Below the pieces are notes generated by a model. The model was not told the DNA's origin. It saw only the letters and a program-made list of their open reading frames with translations, and did not search any database. Of a stretch of DNA of 64,000 nt, positions 17,541 to 25,906 are shown in pieces (the first letter of the stretch is position 1; every line of letters begins with the position of its first letter). Position numbers and translations under genes: made by a program. The DNA comes from Argonema galeatum A003/A1. GTDB taxonomy: Bacteria; Cyanobacteriota; Cyanobacteriia; Cyanobacteriales; Aerosakkonemataceae. The stretch lies in NCBI RefSeq assembly GCF_023333595.1, contig NZ_JAIQZM010000008.1, positions 1 to 64,000 of the forward strand, given 5' to 3'.

Positions 17541-19451
17541 TTACCGCATCCCATCAAGCAGGTTTTGGGCTGACTCATCCGAAAGAGATTCAATGTCAGC
17601 CAACATATCCGCTAACTCCTCATCCTCTAATGTTTCTGCCTGAATTTGGGCAATTGTCACTGCCATTTTAGCAGATGTGGGTTGTTGAAAGAAGATCAGA
17701 AACGACAATTCTACTTGCAAGGCTTCTCGCACGCGATTGACGATTTGAGCGGCCAGGATAGAATCTCCACCTAACTGGAAAAAATTGTCATGAATCCCAA
17801 CTTGCTCAATACCTAAAATATCAGACCAGATTTCTGTTAATTTGGCTTCTATATTTGTACGAGGAGGAGCGTATTCTGCTTTAGGCTCTGTTGGATTGGA
17901 GGCAGTAAGTCCTAGCGTTTCGGCTAGGCCAATTCGCTGAAGTTTTCCTGTCGGCCCTTTAGGAATTTCATCTACAAACAGAACTACACGAGGAACTTTA
18001 AAATCAGCAAGTCTCTTGGCAGCAAATTCTTTAATTTCCGGTTCGGTTGCTGAGGTTCCCTCCCGCAGAACTACCGCAGCGGCGACATCTTCACCTAAAA
18101 GCGTGTGGGGAGCGGCAAAGGTAACGGCTTGAGCGATCGCGGGATGATCCAGCAGCACTTCATCCACTTCGCGGGGGGAAATTTTCTCGCCCCCTCGATT
18201 AATAATTTCTTTAATTCTCCCCTTTAAAAATAGATATTTATCTATATCTAAATACCCTAAATCTCCTGTCCGAAACCAACCATTAGTAAACCCTTTCTCA
18301 TTTGCTTCGGGATTATTTTTATAGCCTTTAGTTACGTTATTTCCCTTGATGACAACCTCTCCCACTACTGGGGATGGAAGTAAATTACCTGCATCGTCCA
18401 TAATCGCTATTTCTGGCCCAGCCTCTATACCAACTGAACCGGGTTTACGCACTCTAGGCGGAAGGGGATTGCAAGTCATTTGATGGGAGGCTTCTGTCAT
18501 CCCATAAGCTTCAATTACAGGCGCATTGAATACCTGTTCTAACTCTACCATCACTTGTGGCGGTAGGGGCGCTGAGGAGGAGCGAATGAACCGGATTTGG
18601 TGACGAGAAATGATATCTTGGTTTGCTTTTGCACGGGTTAAAATTGCTTGGTGCATGGTTGGAACTGCTGAATACCAAGTGGGGGAAAATTCTTCTAACC
18701 AATTAAAGAATTGGGGTGCGTAAAACCCCTCTGTGCAAACGATACTAGCACCAGCACTCAGGGATGAAAGTAATGCGCCGATGAGTCCGTGAATGTGAAA
18801 TAGGGGCATTACGTTTAGGCAGCGATCGCTTTCTGCTAAATTCAGCGCAATGCGAATGTTATGCGCCGACGTACAGAGGTTAACATGAGTCAAAGGGACT
18901 ATTTTGGGACGGGAAGTTGTGCCGGATGTATGCAGGACTAAAGCTACATCATCGGATTTGGGATTTGGGATTTGGGATTTGGGATTTTGAGGAAAGTCTT
19001 GATAAGTTAAGGTGAAACTACCAGCTTCTGCTTCTAATATAGGGGAGAGTTCGATGATGGGAATGCCTCGTTTTTTAGCGATCGCTTTTGCTGGTTCGGC
19101 AATTCCCGACTGAATAATCAGTGCTTTGGCGTTGAGATCGGACAAATAAAAATCAAATTCTTCGGCGCGATAGGCTGGATTGAGAGGCGCACAGATAGCA
19201 TTAGAGGCGATCGCTAAAAAGGCTACAGCCATTTCAGGGCCATTAGGAAGCGTAATCGCTACAAGATCGTTGCGACTCACACCTAGCAGATTCAATGTGG
19301 TAGCTACCTCACTAATGCGATCGCACAAACGGCCATAAGTCAGTGGAATTCGTCCTGGTGCGACAATGGCAATCTTGTCTGGGTTTCTTTCGGCTTGGAC
19401 TTTTAGCAGTTCGGGAATGCTTAGATTCTGTGAAAATTCTGTCTCATTCAT
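17541..19451 (-). CDS. Acyl-CoA-ligase-like adenylation domain fused to a carrier domain (starter unit)
   Basis: A 636-residue A-PCP didomain. The adenylating part has LHTSGTTSRPK (173-183), EAYGMTEASHQ and GWFRTGDLGYLD. It resembles oxalyl- or coumaroyl-CoA ligases more than amino-acid A domains, so a carboxylic acid starter is plausible. The carrier has GGDSI (561-565). The last 30 residues (LEDEELADMLADIESLSDE) form an acidic helix that fits the N-terminal helix of the downstream NRPS. Residues 156-166 (NPKSQIPNPKS) are encoded by a GGGATTT heptamer repeat and lie in a surface linker. It is the first NRPS-type gene of the cluster, 66 bp before the C-C*-A-PCP gene, and presumably loads the assembly line. 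Confidence 0.92.
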   Translation of the reverse strand: MNETEFSQNLSIPELLKVQAERNPDKIAIVAPGRIPLTYGRLCDRISEVATTLNLLGVSRNDLVAITLPNGPEMAVAFLAIASNAICAPLNPAYRAEEFDFYLSDLNAKALIIQSGIAEPAKAIAKKRGIPIIELSPILEAEAGSFTLTYQDFPQNPKSQIPNPKSDDVALVLHTSGTTSRPKIVPLTHVNLCTSAHNIRIALNLAESDRCLNVMPLFHIHGLIGALLSSLSAGASIVCTEGFYAPQFFNWLEEFSPTWYSAVPTMHQAILTRAKANQDIISRHQIRFIRSSSAPLPPQVMVELEQVFNAPVIEAYGMTEASHQMTCNPLPPRVRKPGSVGIEAGPEIAIMDDAGNLLPSPVVGEVVIKGNNVTKGYKNNPEANEKGFTNGWFRTGDLGYLDIDKYLFLKGRIKEIINRGGEKISPREVDEVLLDHPAIAQAVTFAAPHTLLGEDVAAAVVLREGTSATEPEIKEFAAKRLADFKVPRVVLFVDEIPKGPTGKLQRIGLAETLGLTASNPTEPKAEYAPPRTNIEAKLTEIWSDILGIEQVGIHDNFFQLGGDSILAAQIVNRVREALQVELSFLIFFQQPTSAKMAVTIAQIQAETLEDEELADMLADIESLSDESAQNLLDGMR

Positions 19452-19470
19452 ATAGCTAGGGGCTCTCTTG

Positions 19471-19488
19471 CTAGGGGCTAGCCCCTAG
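19471..19488. other. 18-bp perfect palindrome between peptidase and starter genes
   Basis: CTAGGGGCTAGCCCCTAG is a perfect palindrome, with a further half-site GCTAGGGGCT at 19455-19464. It sits in the 43-bp gap between the M16 peptidase stop and the starter gene ATG. It resembles the AGGGGCTAG short repeats found elsewhere in cyanobacterial intergenic DNA (also inside the class IV aminotransferase gene near 49,897). It could pause transcription, but there is no T-run, so it is not a canonical terminator. Confidence 0.55.
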
Positions 19489-19494
19489 CTATAA

Positions 19495-22347
19495 CTATCG
19501 CAACGCCGCCGGAGACACAGATGGCCCCGCCGTTACGACAACTAAGTTATCGGGTTGCAGCAAATCTTTGGCTATCTGGTTAACTTGTTCCAGACTGACT
19601 GCTTGGATTTTACGAGTAAAATCGCGAATTTCTGCTAGAGAAAGTCCGTAAACTTCGTTCATCAGAATTACCGATGTTAACGAGTCGGGGTCTGCTAGTT
19701 GAACAGTGTAACTGCTAATCAGGGAACGCTTGGCAGTATCTACTTCGGCACTGCTGACGCCTTGAGCGTGAACTTGTTGCAATAGGCCCAGGGTACTGGC
19801 GATCGCTTTATTGGTATCTTCCGGGGCTGTCTGCATATTAATCAGAAACAAACCGGGCTCCTTTCCGGCTTGGAAAGCGCTGTAGATCCCGTAGGTAAGA
19901 CCAAGGCGATCGCGAATTTCATTTCCCAGCCGACTCGATAGAGTATCGCCACCCAGAATCTCATTTAGCACCAATGTGGCATAGTAACGCGGATCTTGGC
20001 GATTTATACCGCGATATCCCATAAAAGTGATCGCTTGTGATTTGCCCGGTATTACCGGATTCAAGCGGACAACTTTTTCAGGCATGGGTACGCTGGGAAA
20101 ATCGAGACGTGGTGCTTTACCGCTGGCTTTCCAACTGCCTAATTGGGTTTCGATGAGCGATCGAACCTTTTGCGCTTCAAAGTCCCCCACCACAGTCAGC
20201 ACGGTAGTATCGGGGCGGTAATGCGCCTGATAAAAACGCATCACATCGGCATCGGTAATGCGCTTCAGGCTGTCGTTGGTGGGATAGACGTGGAAGGGAT
20301 GTTTGCTTGGGTAAATAGTTTGTTGCAATGTTCGATATGCCAAGTAACTTGGGTTATCGAACCGCTCTTTAAGTTGTGTTAAAGATCGCTGACGGCTTAG
20401 TTCCAGCTGATCTTCTGGAAAGTTGGCATTCTGCAAAACATCAGCTAAGGTCTGAACTAATGTAGGCAAGTCTTTCGATAAACTATACCCATCAAAGCTT
20501 ACACCCTCTCTAGTCGCCGCAAAGCTCAGACTCGCGCCTCGCTCTTCCAAGGTTTTCGCTAGAGTTAGAGCATCTTTAGTCTTGGTGCCATTCAGAAGAT
20601 TTTCTGCTGTCAGAGAAGCTATGCCTGCCGATGCTAACAAGTCAAATTCCGTCCCTGCTTGGATGTAACCGCTCAGGGTTATCGTTGGCGTACTGCGATC
20701 GGATAAAAGCAACACTTGCAAACCATTACTCAGTTTGAATGACTCTGGCAATGATTGAGTTGTGGATATACCTGATGAAGTAAAGTTCGGTAGATACTTC
20801 GCCACTTCCGCTGGGTCTACTGGTGGCCCCAGGTTGAAGTGTTCCGTAGTTTGACTGTTATTGCTTGTGGTCGCACCGCCTTGATCTGTCAGCTGGGTTG
20901 GCTCAAAGTAGCCTACAGTGCGATCGGATTCTTTGAGGTATTCTTTTGCCACTCGCTGCACATCAGCGGCGCTAACTCCCTGAACCTCTTTCAACAGCTT
21001 GTCTGTATAGCTGTAGTCACCCGTACTTATATAGTCGTCGCCCAGCTGCATAGCTTGGGCTGTTATTTCTCGGTTACCCAAGATAACCGCAGCCCGGAAT
21101 TGGGCTTTAGCTCGGTTCAGTTCTTCTTCTGTGACGCTTTTATTTTGTAAATCCGCGATCGTTTCCCCAAGAACGCGATCGATTTCCGTCACTTTCCGGT
21201 CTCGAACTGCTGTAGCCGAAAGTTGATACCAACCCCCGCCAATTAAATTAGCTGCGTAGCCTCCTGCATCGCTAGCTAGACCCGACTCCACCAAAGCTTG
21301 ATAAATCCGAGAACTGCGCCCCCCAGTCAAAATGTAATCCATTACCTTCAACGCCGCCACATCGGGGTGATTGGTCGGCGGTAACGGGTACACCACCTTC
21401 AACAAAGGTGCGCTACCTGCCTCCCGCAACACGATGGGAGTGGAGGAATGGGGGGTGGGGGCGTTTGAAGGTACATTTTCTCCCGCTCTCCCGCTCTCCC
21501 GCTCTCCCGCTCGGTTGGGAAGTTTGCCAAATATTTCTCTAACCGCCTTGAGGGTGGGTTCGGTTTGGAAATCTCCCACAATTATCAAGGTGGCGTTATT
21601 AGGGCTGTAGTAGTTGTTGTAGTAACGCTGTACCTGCTCTACCGTAAACTTTTCCACATCCGCTTTGGTGCCCCCAACGGTCAAACCATAGGGCAGATTA
21701 GGGAACACGGCTCGCATTACGGCGCGGTCTAGTCGATATTCCGGCGAATTTTCGTAGCCTTGCAATTCGGAAATCACCACCCGCTTTTCGCTGGCGAGTT
21801 GATCTGCACCGATGAAGGCGTTTTCCATCCGGTCTGCTTCTAATACCAGCATTGCTGGGAGTTTGTCCCGCTCCACTGTGCCAAAGTAGGCTGTTTCGTC
21901 GTAGCTGGTAAAAGCGTTCGAGTTGCTCCCCAGGGCGCTGAAAAGCCGACCAAATTGAATCGGGCGATTCGTAGTGCCTTTGAACATCATGTGTTCTAGC
22001 TGGTGTGCAATCCCATTTACTCCGGGTTCTTCGTTGCGCGACCCCACTTTATACCACGCCTGGACGGTGACTACCGGCGCTGTATGCACTTCTTTTGTTA
22101 AAACGGTGAGTCCATTTTCCAGCACCGTTTTGCGAACGTTTTGGGTCAGGGAGAGGGATGTTTCATCTGCTGGCGTGACCGCAGATGATTGGGAAAGTGC
22201 GATCGCCTCCTCAATCTTGGGCATGGTAGCTGCTGCTGGCTGAATGTTCGCAGTTTCGCCAGAAAACAGCACCACATAGCTCAAGCAGAGGCTAAACAAC
22301 AATGCGGGAATGCGGTATCGACGCCAACAAGTAGTTAAAAAGGACAT
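19495..22347 (-). CDS. Exported M16 (pitrilysin-type) zinc peptidase, two-lobe
   Basis: A 950-residue peptidase with a signal peptide or anchor at residues 12-45. The inverse zinc motif HQLEH is at 115-119 in the first half. The second half (from about 545) repeats the fold without the motif, as in fused processing peptidases. It likely degrades or processes peptides in the periplasm. Residues near 280 (GERESGRAGE) are encoded by an 8-bp CCGCTCTC-type tandem repeat, followed by a Pro/Ser-rich run that is also repeat-derived. The gene is just upstream of the NRPS genes on the same strand, so co-transcription is possible and the peptidase could act on the product, but such genes are also common housekeeping genes. 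Confidence 0.93.
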   Translation of the reverse strand: MSFLTTCWRRYRIPALLFSLCLSYVVLFSGETANIQPAAATMPKIEEAIALSQSSAVTPADETSLSLTQNVRKTVLENGLTVLTKEVHTAPVVTVQAWYKVGSRNEEPGVNGIAHQLEHMMFKGTTNRPIQFGRLFSALGSNSNAFTSYDETAYFGTVERDKLPAMLVLEADRMENAFIGADQLASEKRVVISELQGYENSPEYRLDRAVMRAVFPNLPYGLTVGGTKADVEKFTVEQVQRYYNNYYSPNNATLIIVGDFQTEPTLKAVREIFGKLPNRAGERESGRAGENVPSNAPTPHSSTPIVLREAGSAPLLKVVYPLPPTNHPDVAALKVMDYILTGGRSSRIYQALVESGLASDAGGYAANLIGGGWYQLSATAVRDRKVTEIDRVLGETIADLQNKSVTEEELNRAKAQFRAAVILGNREITAQAMQLGDDYISTGDYSYTDKLLKEVQGVSAADVQRVAKEYLKESDRTVGYFEPTQLTDQGGATTSNNSQTTEHFNLGPPVDPAEVAKYLPNFTSSGISTTQSLPESFKLSNGLQVLLLSDRSTPTITLSGYIQAGTEFDLLASAGIASLTAENLLNGTKTKDALTLAKTLEERGASLSFAATREGVSFDGYSLSKDLPTLVQTLADVLQNANFPEDQLELSRQRSLTQLKERFDNPSYLAYRTLQQTIYPSKHPFHVYPTNDSLKRITDADVMRFYQAHYRPDTTVLTVVGDFEAQKVRSLIETQLGSWKASGKAPRLDFPSVPMPEKVVRLNPVIPGKSQAITFMGYRGINRQDPRYYATLVLNEILGGDTLSSRLGNEIRDRLGLTYGIYSAFQAGKEPGLFLINMQTAPEDTNKAIASTLGLLQQVHAQGVSSAEVDTAKRSLISSYTVQLADPDSLTSVILMNEVYGLSLAEIRDFTRKIQAVSLEQVNQIAKDLLQPDNLVVVTAGPSVSPAALR

Positions 22348-22500
22348 AAATTTTCTAGAGACCCAGGCGTGAATTTAATCTTGGTGAGATGAGCGCCCTG
22401 AATATACTCTAGTCTGCCACTAGAAACTTGCCGATCGACTATTTTAGTTTGAGCTAAAAATGCGTTGGCGTAGCCTGCCGTAGGCATATCGCACTTTCCC
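22348..22500. repeat. Intergenic stretch with GTAGCCTGCCGTAGGC repeat
   Basis: This short gap upstream of the peptidase contains, near 22460-22490, the sequence GCGTAGCCTGCCGTAGGCAT. It forms a small hairpin (GCCT/AGGC) and is a repeat type common in cyanobacterial intergenic DNA. No gene is visible. The promoter for the peptidase and perhaps the NRPS operon should lie here, but I see no convincing boxes. Confidence 0.4.
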
Positions 22501-23361
22501 CTACTTTGACTCAGCAGATTGACCTGACTCGCTCTTGTCCTCCTTTGACTTGGTTTTCCCCGAATCTTCTACTTGCTTAAGATGAATATTATTCACCTCA
22601 ACAATAAAGTTTTCTATTGCCTGTTTGGCCTTTTTTTGACGTTCCGTTTCGTCGTCTACATCATAGCAACGATAAGGTTGAGTCACTCCTAATATGAATT
22701 TTTCCTCCTCTGCTTCTAATGATTCTACGCTTTTATTAGCAGCAATCCAATTTTCCTGAAAAGGAAAGGATGTCACCACACTAGCCACTATAGATGCGAT
22801 CGCAGGGAATATTACAGGCAGCCACTTGAACCACGAAATCCCTATATCCAACTTGTCTACTAAAACCAATATTGGTGTGATTCCCGAAAAAACAACGGTC
22901 GCCAGTTGCAAACTATAGTAAAAATTTCTGGAATTACTTCGAGTTGCTTTATAATCCTCTATCAACTCTTTGCAATACTGTAGAGCCTTTTCTCTGGCCG
23001 GATTTATCTGGTTGCTTTCTGATAAATTATTATTACCCGATAGATAGCTATAGAGTTCGGCTTTCTTGGCAATCTCTGACTGATTTTCCCCAAACCTAAC
23101 GTTACTAGAGAGTTGTCTATTCGTTAGAAAAACAAACAGCCAAAGCGAAACAAGAGCAGCTAACCAGATAACTTCAACTGGATTTCCTGGCAAAAAAAAG
23201 TTAATGATGCCAGCACAAACAAAAGCAGCCAGAAAGAAATACTCGACGCTCTTCAGGATTAACGACATATTTGGACTCGATGTAGAGGATAAATTTTCTA
23301 CCGGACTAGAAATCTCATCTTGGTTGGCCCGATCGGAATTAGTCATTTCAAATCTATTCAC
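22501..23361 (-). CDS. DUF4231 (SLATT-like) two-helix membrane protein
   Basis: A 286-residue protein with two pairs of hydrophobic helices, at about 32-83 and 148-200, and a cytoplasmic acidic or basic tail. The segment with CKELIEDYKATRSNSRNFYY then PFQENWIAANKSVESLEAEE matches the DUF4231 pattern. DUF4231 is related to SLATT membrane proteins, which often work with nucleotide-signalling or defence systems. There is no obvious partner gene beside it here, so its role is open. The start could be the GTG at 23361 or the ATG at 23346. An AAGGAG site lies just upstream of the GTG. Confidence 0.75.
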   Translation of the reverse strand: MNRFEMTNSDRANQDEISSPVENLSSTSSPNMSLILKSVEYFFLAAFVCAGIINFFLPGNPVEVIWLAALVSLWLFVFLTNRQLSSNVRFGENQSEIAKKAELYSYLSGNNNLSESNQINPAREKALQYCKELIEDYKATRSNSRNFYYSLQLATVVFSGITPILVLVDKLDIGISWFKWLPVIFPAIASIVASVVTSFPFQENWIAANKSVESLEAEEEKFILGVTQPYRCYDVDDETERQKKAKQAIENFIVEVNNIHLKQVEDSGKTKSKEDKSESGQSAESK

Positions 23362-23413
23362 TGCTCCTTGCCAGTTTGGTTATCGGGTTAAAGTGTAGCA
23401 TCTTAAGGTTATA

Positions 23414-23878
23414 TTATAGTAAAAGATTTATTTGCTCTTTTTTGTCTGGAAGAAGACGGATGAATTCCAGAGGTAAGCCGTCGGTGTCAGCGATGAAAGC
23501 GACTTCGTAAACGCTAGAGCCAATTATTTGCTGAGTCGGTTCTAATAGCACCTTCAGCGGTTGGAATTGGTCTGGGTTTTCTGCCGACGCCTCAGCAAAG
23601 CGTTCTTGCAGGGATGCTAACCAAGTGGGTAAATCATCGGTCGCGTTAGCGAGATCGAAAGATAAATGATAATACCCGACATAATGTTCGTCCCCAAAAG
23701 CATCGGGTGCAGGTTTTGGTTCGGGGATTTGGATCAATTCGATGCGTCCACCCAAACCTTCCATCCAGCAGGCGAGGGTGTATCCCGTAGTAAAGCGATC
23801 GCATACAGTAAATCCTAGCAGTTCGTAGAATGCGATCGCGCGATGGATATTCGCAGTGCGAATCGAAGCGTGGTGCAT
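23414..23878 (-). CDS. VOC (glyoxalase/bleomycin-resistance) family protein
   Basis: A 154-residue protein with the betaalphabetabetabeta halves of the vicinal oxygen chelate fold. It starts MHHASIRTANIHRAIAFYEL and has a Glu near the end (LEFIRLL). The metal-binding His and Glu positions look present. Members act in methylglyoxal detoxification, ring cleavage or resistance. The substrate cannot be told. It is a stand-alone gene. Confidence 0.85.
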   Translation of the reverse strand: MHHASIRTANIHRAIAFYELLGFTVCDRFTTGYTLACWMEGLGGRIELIQIPEPKPAPDAFGDEHYVGYYHLSFDLANATDDLPTWLASLQERFAEASAENPDQFQPLKVLLEPTQQIIGSSVYEVAFIADTDGLPLEFIRLLPDKKEQINLLL

Positions 23879-23936
23879 AATTTGTCCTTAGTCATGAGTC
23901 ATGAGTCATCGGTAATGAGTCATTGGTCATTAGTTT

Positions 23937-24033
23937 ATTAGACATCTCCAGAAATTAAAGGTGCTAACCCTTGAACCCTTGTAGAGACGTTGCATGCAAC
24001 GTCTCTACATTCTTTTTTGGAGAGGTCTATTAT
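23937..24033. mobile_element. 97-bp palindromic MITE-like element, copy 1
   Basis: This is identical along its length to 48906-49002. Its ends are imperfect inverted repeats (TTAGACATCTCCAGAAA and, reversed, TAGACCTCTCCAAAAA). The centre holds a perfect 30-bp palindrome built on AGAGACGTTGC/GCAACGTCTCT. It has no ORF. The right end overlaps the stop codon of the TIGR02652-type gene at 24030-24032. Confidence 0.8.
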
Positions 24034-24539
24034 TCAAACAATCGGAAATAAGGATATCGAACGGGTACACCGGGCTCTTTTTCCAGGTCAAAATTAATTA
24101 CATCCCAGCACGGTTCATCTTCCGCGTCAGGACTAAAATCAACCGGCAAACCGTAAAGTCGAGGACGACCCGACTCCGACTTATCCCGCCAAGGCGTGCT
24201 GCGTTCCAAGTAACCGCTAATCAAATCTTGATAGCGTCGAGCCACAATCACCCTTGTGGCGCGGTAACCTTGAGTGTAAAGTCGGTCTAGAGCCTCGTGA
24301 ATTTCAAAGCGAATCCCATCTGGATGGGTGTGCTGCCGATACCATTCATTATTCCACAGCCGCCATTGCCGACCAGACTGGAGATGGATGAGTTCACCCG
24401 TTTTTGGATTGGACTCAAAGGCACCATGACGCGGACATAAATAAGTATCCGTCAGCGTCAGCGCCGGAATCGTTTGGCGACAGTGGGGACACTGAATCTC
24501 CGGGCCAAATATTGGGTATTGCAAGCCTGGATTCATCAT
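24030..24539 (-). CDS. Cyanobacterial conserved zinc-ribbon protein (TIGR02652-like)
   Basis: About 169 residues from the ATG at 24539 (MMNPGLQYPIFG). The N-terminus has a zinc ribbon: CPHC about 11 residues in, then CPRHG. The rest is conserved mixed sequence ending near FRLFE. I recognise this as the cyanobacterium-wide uncharacterised family TIGR02652, from memory. An alternative TTG start at 24581 adds 14 residues, but family members begin at the later Met. Its stop codon lies inside the right end of a 97-bp mobile repeat, so the native terminus may have been altered. Function is unknown. Confidence 0.78.
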   Translation of the reverse strand: MMNPGLQYPIFGPEIQCPHCRQTIPALTLTDTYLCPRHGAFESNPKTGELIHLQSGRQWRLWNNEWYRQHTHPDGIRFEIHEALDRLYTQGYRATRVIVARRYQDLISGYLERSTPWRDKSESGRPRLYGLPVDFSPDAEDEPCWDVINFDLEKEPGVPVRYPYFRLFE

Positions 24540-24680
24540 GAAGTGCGGATTGGCATATTTTGTTTGCAACAGTGCCAGCAAGTTTATTGTGACATTCCCG
24601 ATCGCCTAATTAGGAATGGGATTCTTGGGAGCAGACTACCTTAACTTGTGGAAAAGTCAAGGTCTTAAACTCTGATATCT

Positions 24681-24773
24681 AGCCATTGGGGGCTACTTAC
24701 CAGCCGCATAGCTGGAAGTTTCCCAGTGCCTCTGGGTACATCTAGTGAAAGCTTAACATCTTTGCCAATGGCT
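24681..24773. other. Possible structured leader RNA or small inverted-repeat element
   Basis: AGCCATTGG at 24681-24689 pairs perfectly with CCAATGGCT at 24765-24773. Within this closing stem are two hairpins, CCAGC/GCTGG (24700-24715) and CCCAG/CTGGG (24722-24736), which give a branched fold. It ends 35 bp before the carbonic anhydrase start. It could be a 5' leader RNA of that gene or a MITE with ATAGCCATTGG ends. I do not recognise a known riboswitch. Confidence 0.4.
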
Positions 24774-24808
24774 ATATACTAATAAACGTAAACAATCTGA
24801 GTAAACTA

Positions 24809-25345
24809 TTGTCCTCTCCCTACTGGCCGAGCGTCGATGTATCTCAAGCTGCCTTTATCGCCCCAAATGCCGTTGTCATGGGTTGGGTGAAGATAGCAGC
24901 AGGAGTCAGCATCTGGTACGGCGCTGTCGTGCGTGGGGATGTAGAGCGAATTGAAATCGGAGAATGCACTAATATCCAAGATGGGGCGATTTTGCACGGC
25001 GATCCCGGCAAGCCAACCATTTTGTCAGATTTTGTGACGATCGGACATCGAGCTGTCGTTCATTCAGCTTATATTGAACGAGGTAGCCTCATCGGCATTG
25101 GTGCGGTGGTGCTTGACGGCGTGCGAGTCGGACACGGTGCAATTATTGGTGCTGGTTCCGTGGTGACGAAGGACGTGCCCCCTTTGTCCCTGGTTGTCGG
25201 TGTCCCCGCCAAAAAGTTGCGCGATATCTCTGATGCTGAAGCTGCTGAACTAATCGAACACGCCCAGCGTTATGAGAAGCTGGCTCTAGTTCACGCTGGC
25301 AAAGGGACGGATCTGGGTTTCGCTGGCGCGGATCGATCGCCCTAA
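24809..25345 (+). CDS. Gamma-carbonic anhydrase family protein
   Basis: A 178-residue left-handed beta-helix trimer protein built from hexapeptide repeats. The three zinc histidines expected for gamma-carbonic anhydrases are visible as HGDP, then GHRAVVH. It resembles the N-terminal domain of CcmM and ferripyochelin-binding-like proteins. It may catalyse CO2/bicarbonate exchange or be a structural homologue. The start is a TTG at 24809, since the conserved N-terminus ([16 protein letters not shown]) lies before the first Met. There are no carboxysome genes beside it. Confidence 0.85.
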   Translation: MSSPYWPSVDVSQAAFIAPNAVVMGWVKIAAGVSIWYGAVVRGDVERIEIGECTNIQDGAILHGDPGKPTILSDFVTIGHRAVVHSAYIERGSLIGIGAVVLDGVRVGHGAIIGAGSVVTKDVPPLSLVVGVPAKKLRDISDAEAAELIEHAQRYEKLALVHAGKGTDLGFAGADRSP

Positions 25346-25439
25346 CAACTCCCAAGGTACTGGAAATTTAGCCAACTTCATCGCAAAATATAAGCAAGAT
25401 GAGAATCCTTTATAAATCTTTAACCGGGAGGAATTAGAC

Positions 25440-25559
25440 ATGGATTGGCGTTTGATAGTCGTTTTGCTGCCACTGCTCCTAGCAGGTGGTTGGGCATTTT
25501 ACAACGTCGGCAAGCTTGGAATAGCACAAGCTCAAGCATTTTTCAACAAGCAAGCTTAA
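25440..25559 (+). CDS. psbY: Photosystem II protein Y
   Basis: A 39-residue single-helix membrane protein beginning MDWRLIVVLLPLLLAGGWAF, the typical cyanobacterial PsbY start. A strong GGGAGG ribosome site lies 8 nt before the ATG. PsbY sits at the periphery of photosystem II near cytochrome b559 in the thylakoid membrane. The gene appears monocistronic, with a terminator 135 bp downstream. Confidence 0.9.
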   Translation: MDWRLIVVLLPLLLAGGWAFYNVGKLGIAQAQAFFNKQA

Positions 25560-25906
25560 TCCAGGCGTTTCTCCCCTACTTGTGCTGGAAAACGCGGTTT
25601 TTTGGGCATTAGCTATGGAAAATGCCCGCGCTCACAAGCATTTGAGCAACTTAATCAGTTTTACTTATCACCCTAAGTAGGGGAAAGCCCTACAAAACCG
25701 ACTGTCTTATACTTCTAGGACAGTCGGTTTTATTATTTGGTACTGCTTTAGAGCTAGATATTAGCTGCAATAACTGATAATTTTTAATTCGCCAGAAGGA
25801 TGCTTTATACCTATCTATTTTCTAATATGAAGCGTAACTAACTACACATCATGTTCTCACGCAAATAATATTTTGCGTGGGATTAAGCTTTGATGAGGAA
25901 AATATC
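25560..25906. other. Intergenic region between psbY and the repeat protein gene
   Basis: The region holds the psbY 3' UTR and the terminator at 25694-25735. It also carries a GAAAACGCGG... GCCCGCGC stretch and, just before the next gene, an A/T-rich promoter-sized segment. No ORF or RNA gene is recognisable. Confidence 0.4.
25694..25735 (+). terminator. Rho-independent terminator after psbY
   Basis: AAAACCGACTGTC pairs with GACAGTCGGTTTT around a 12-nt loop. The stem is a perfect 13 bp and ends in a T-rich tract (TTTTATTATTT). It ends the psbY transcript. Confidence 0.85.
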
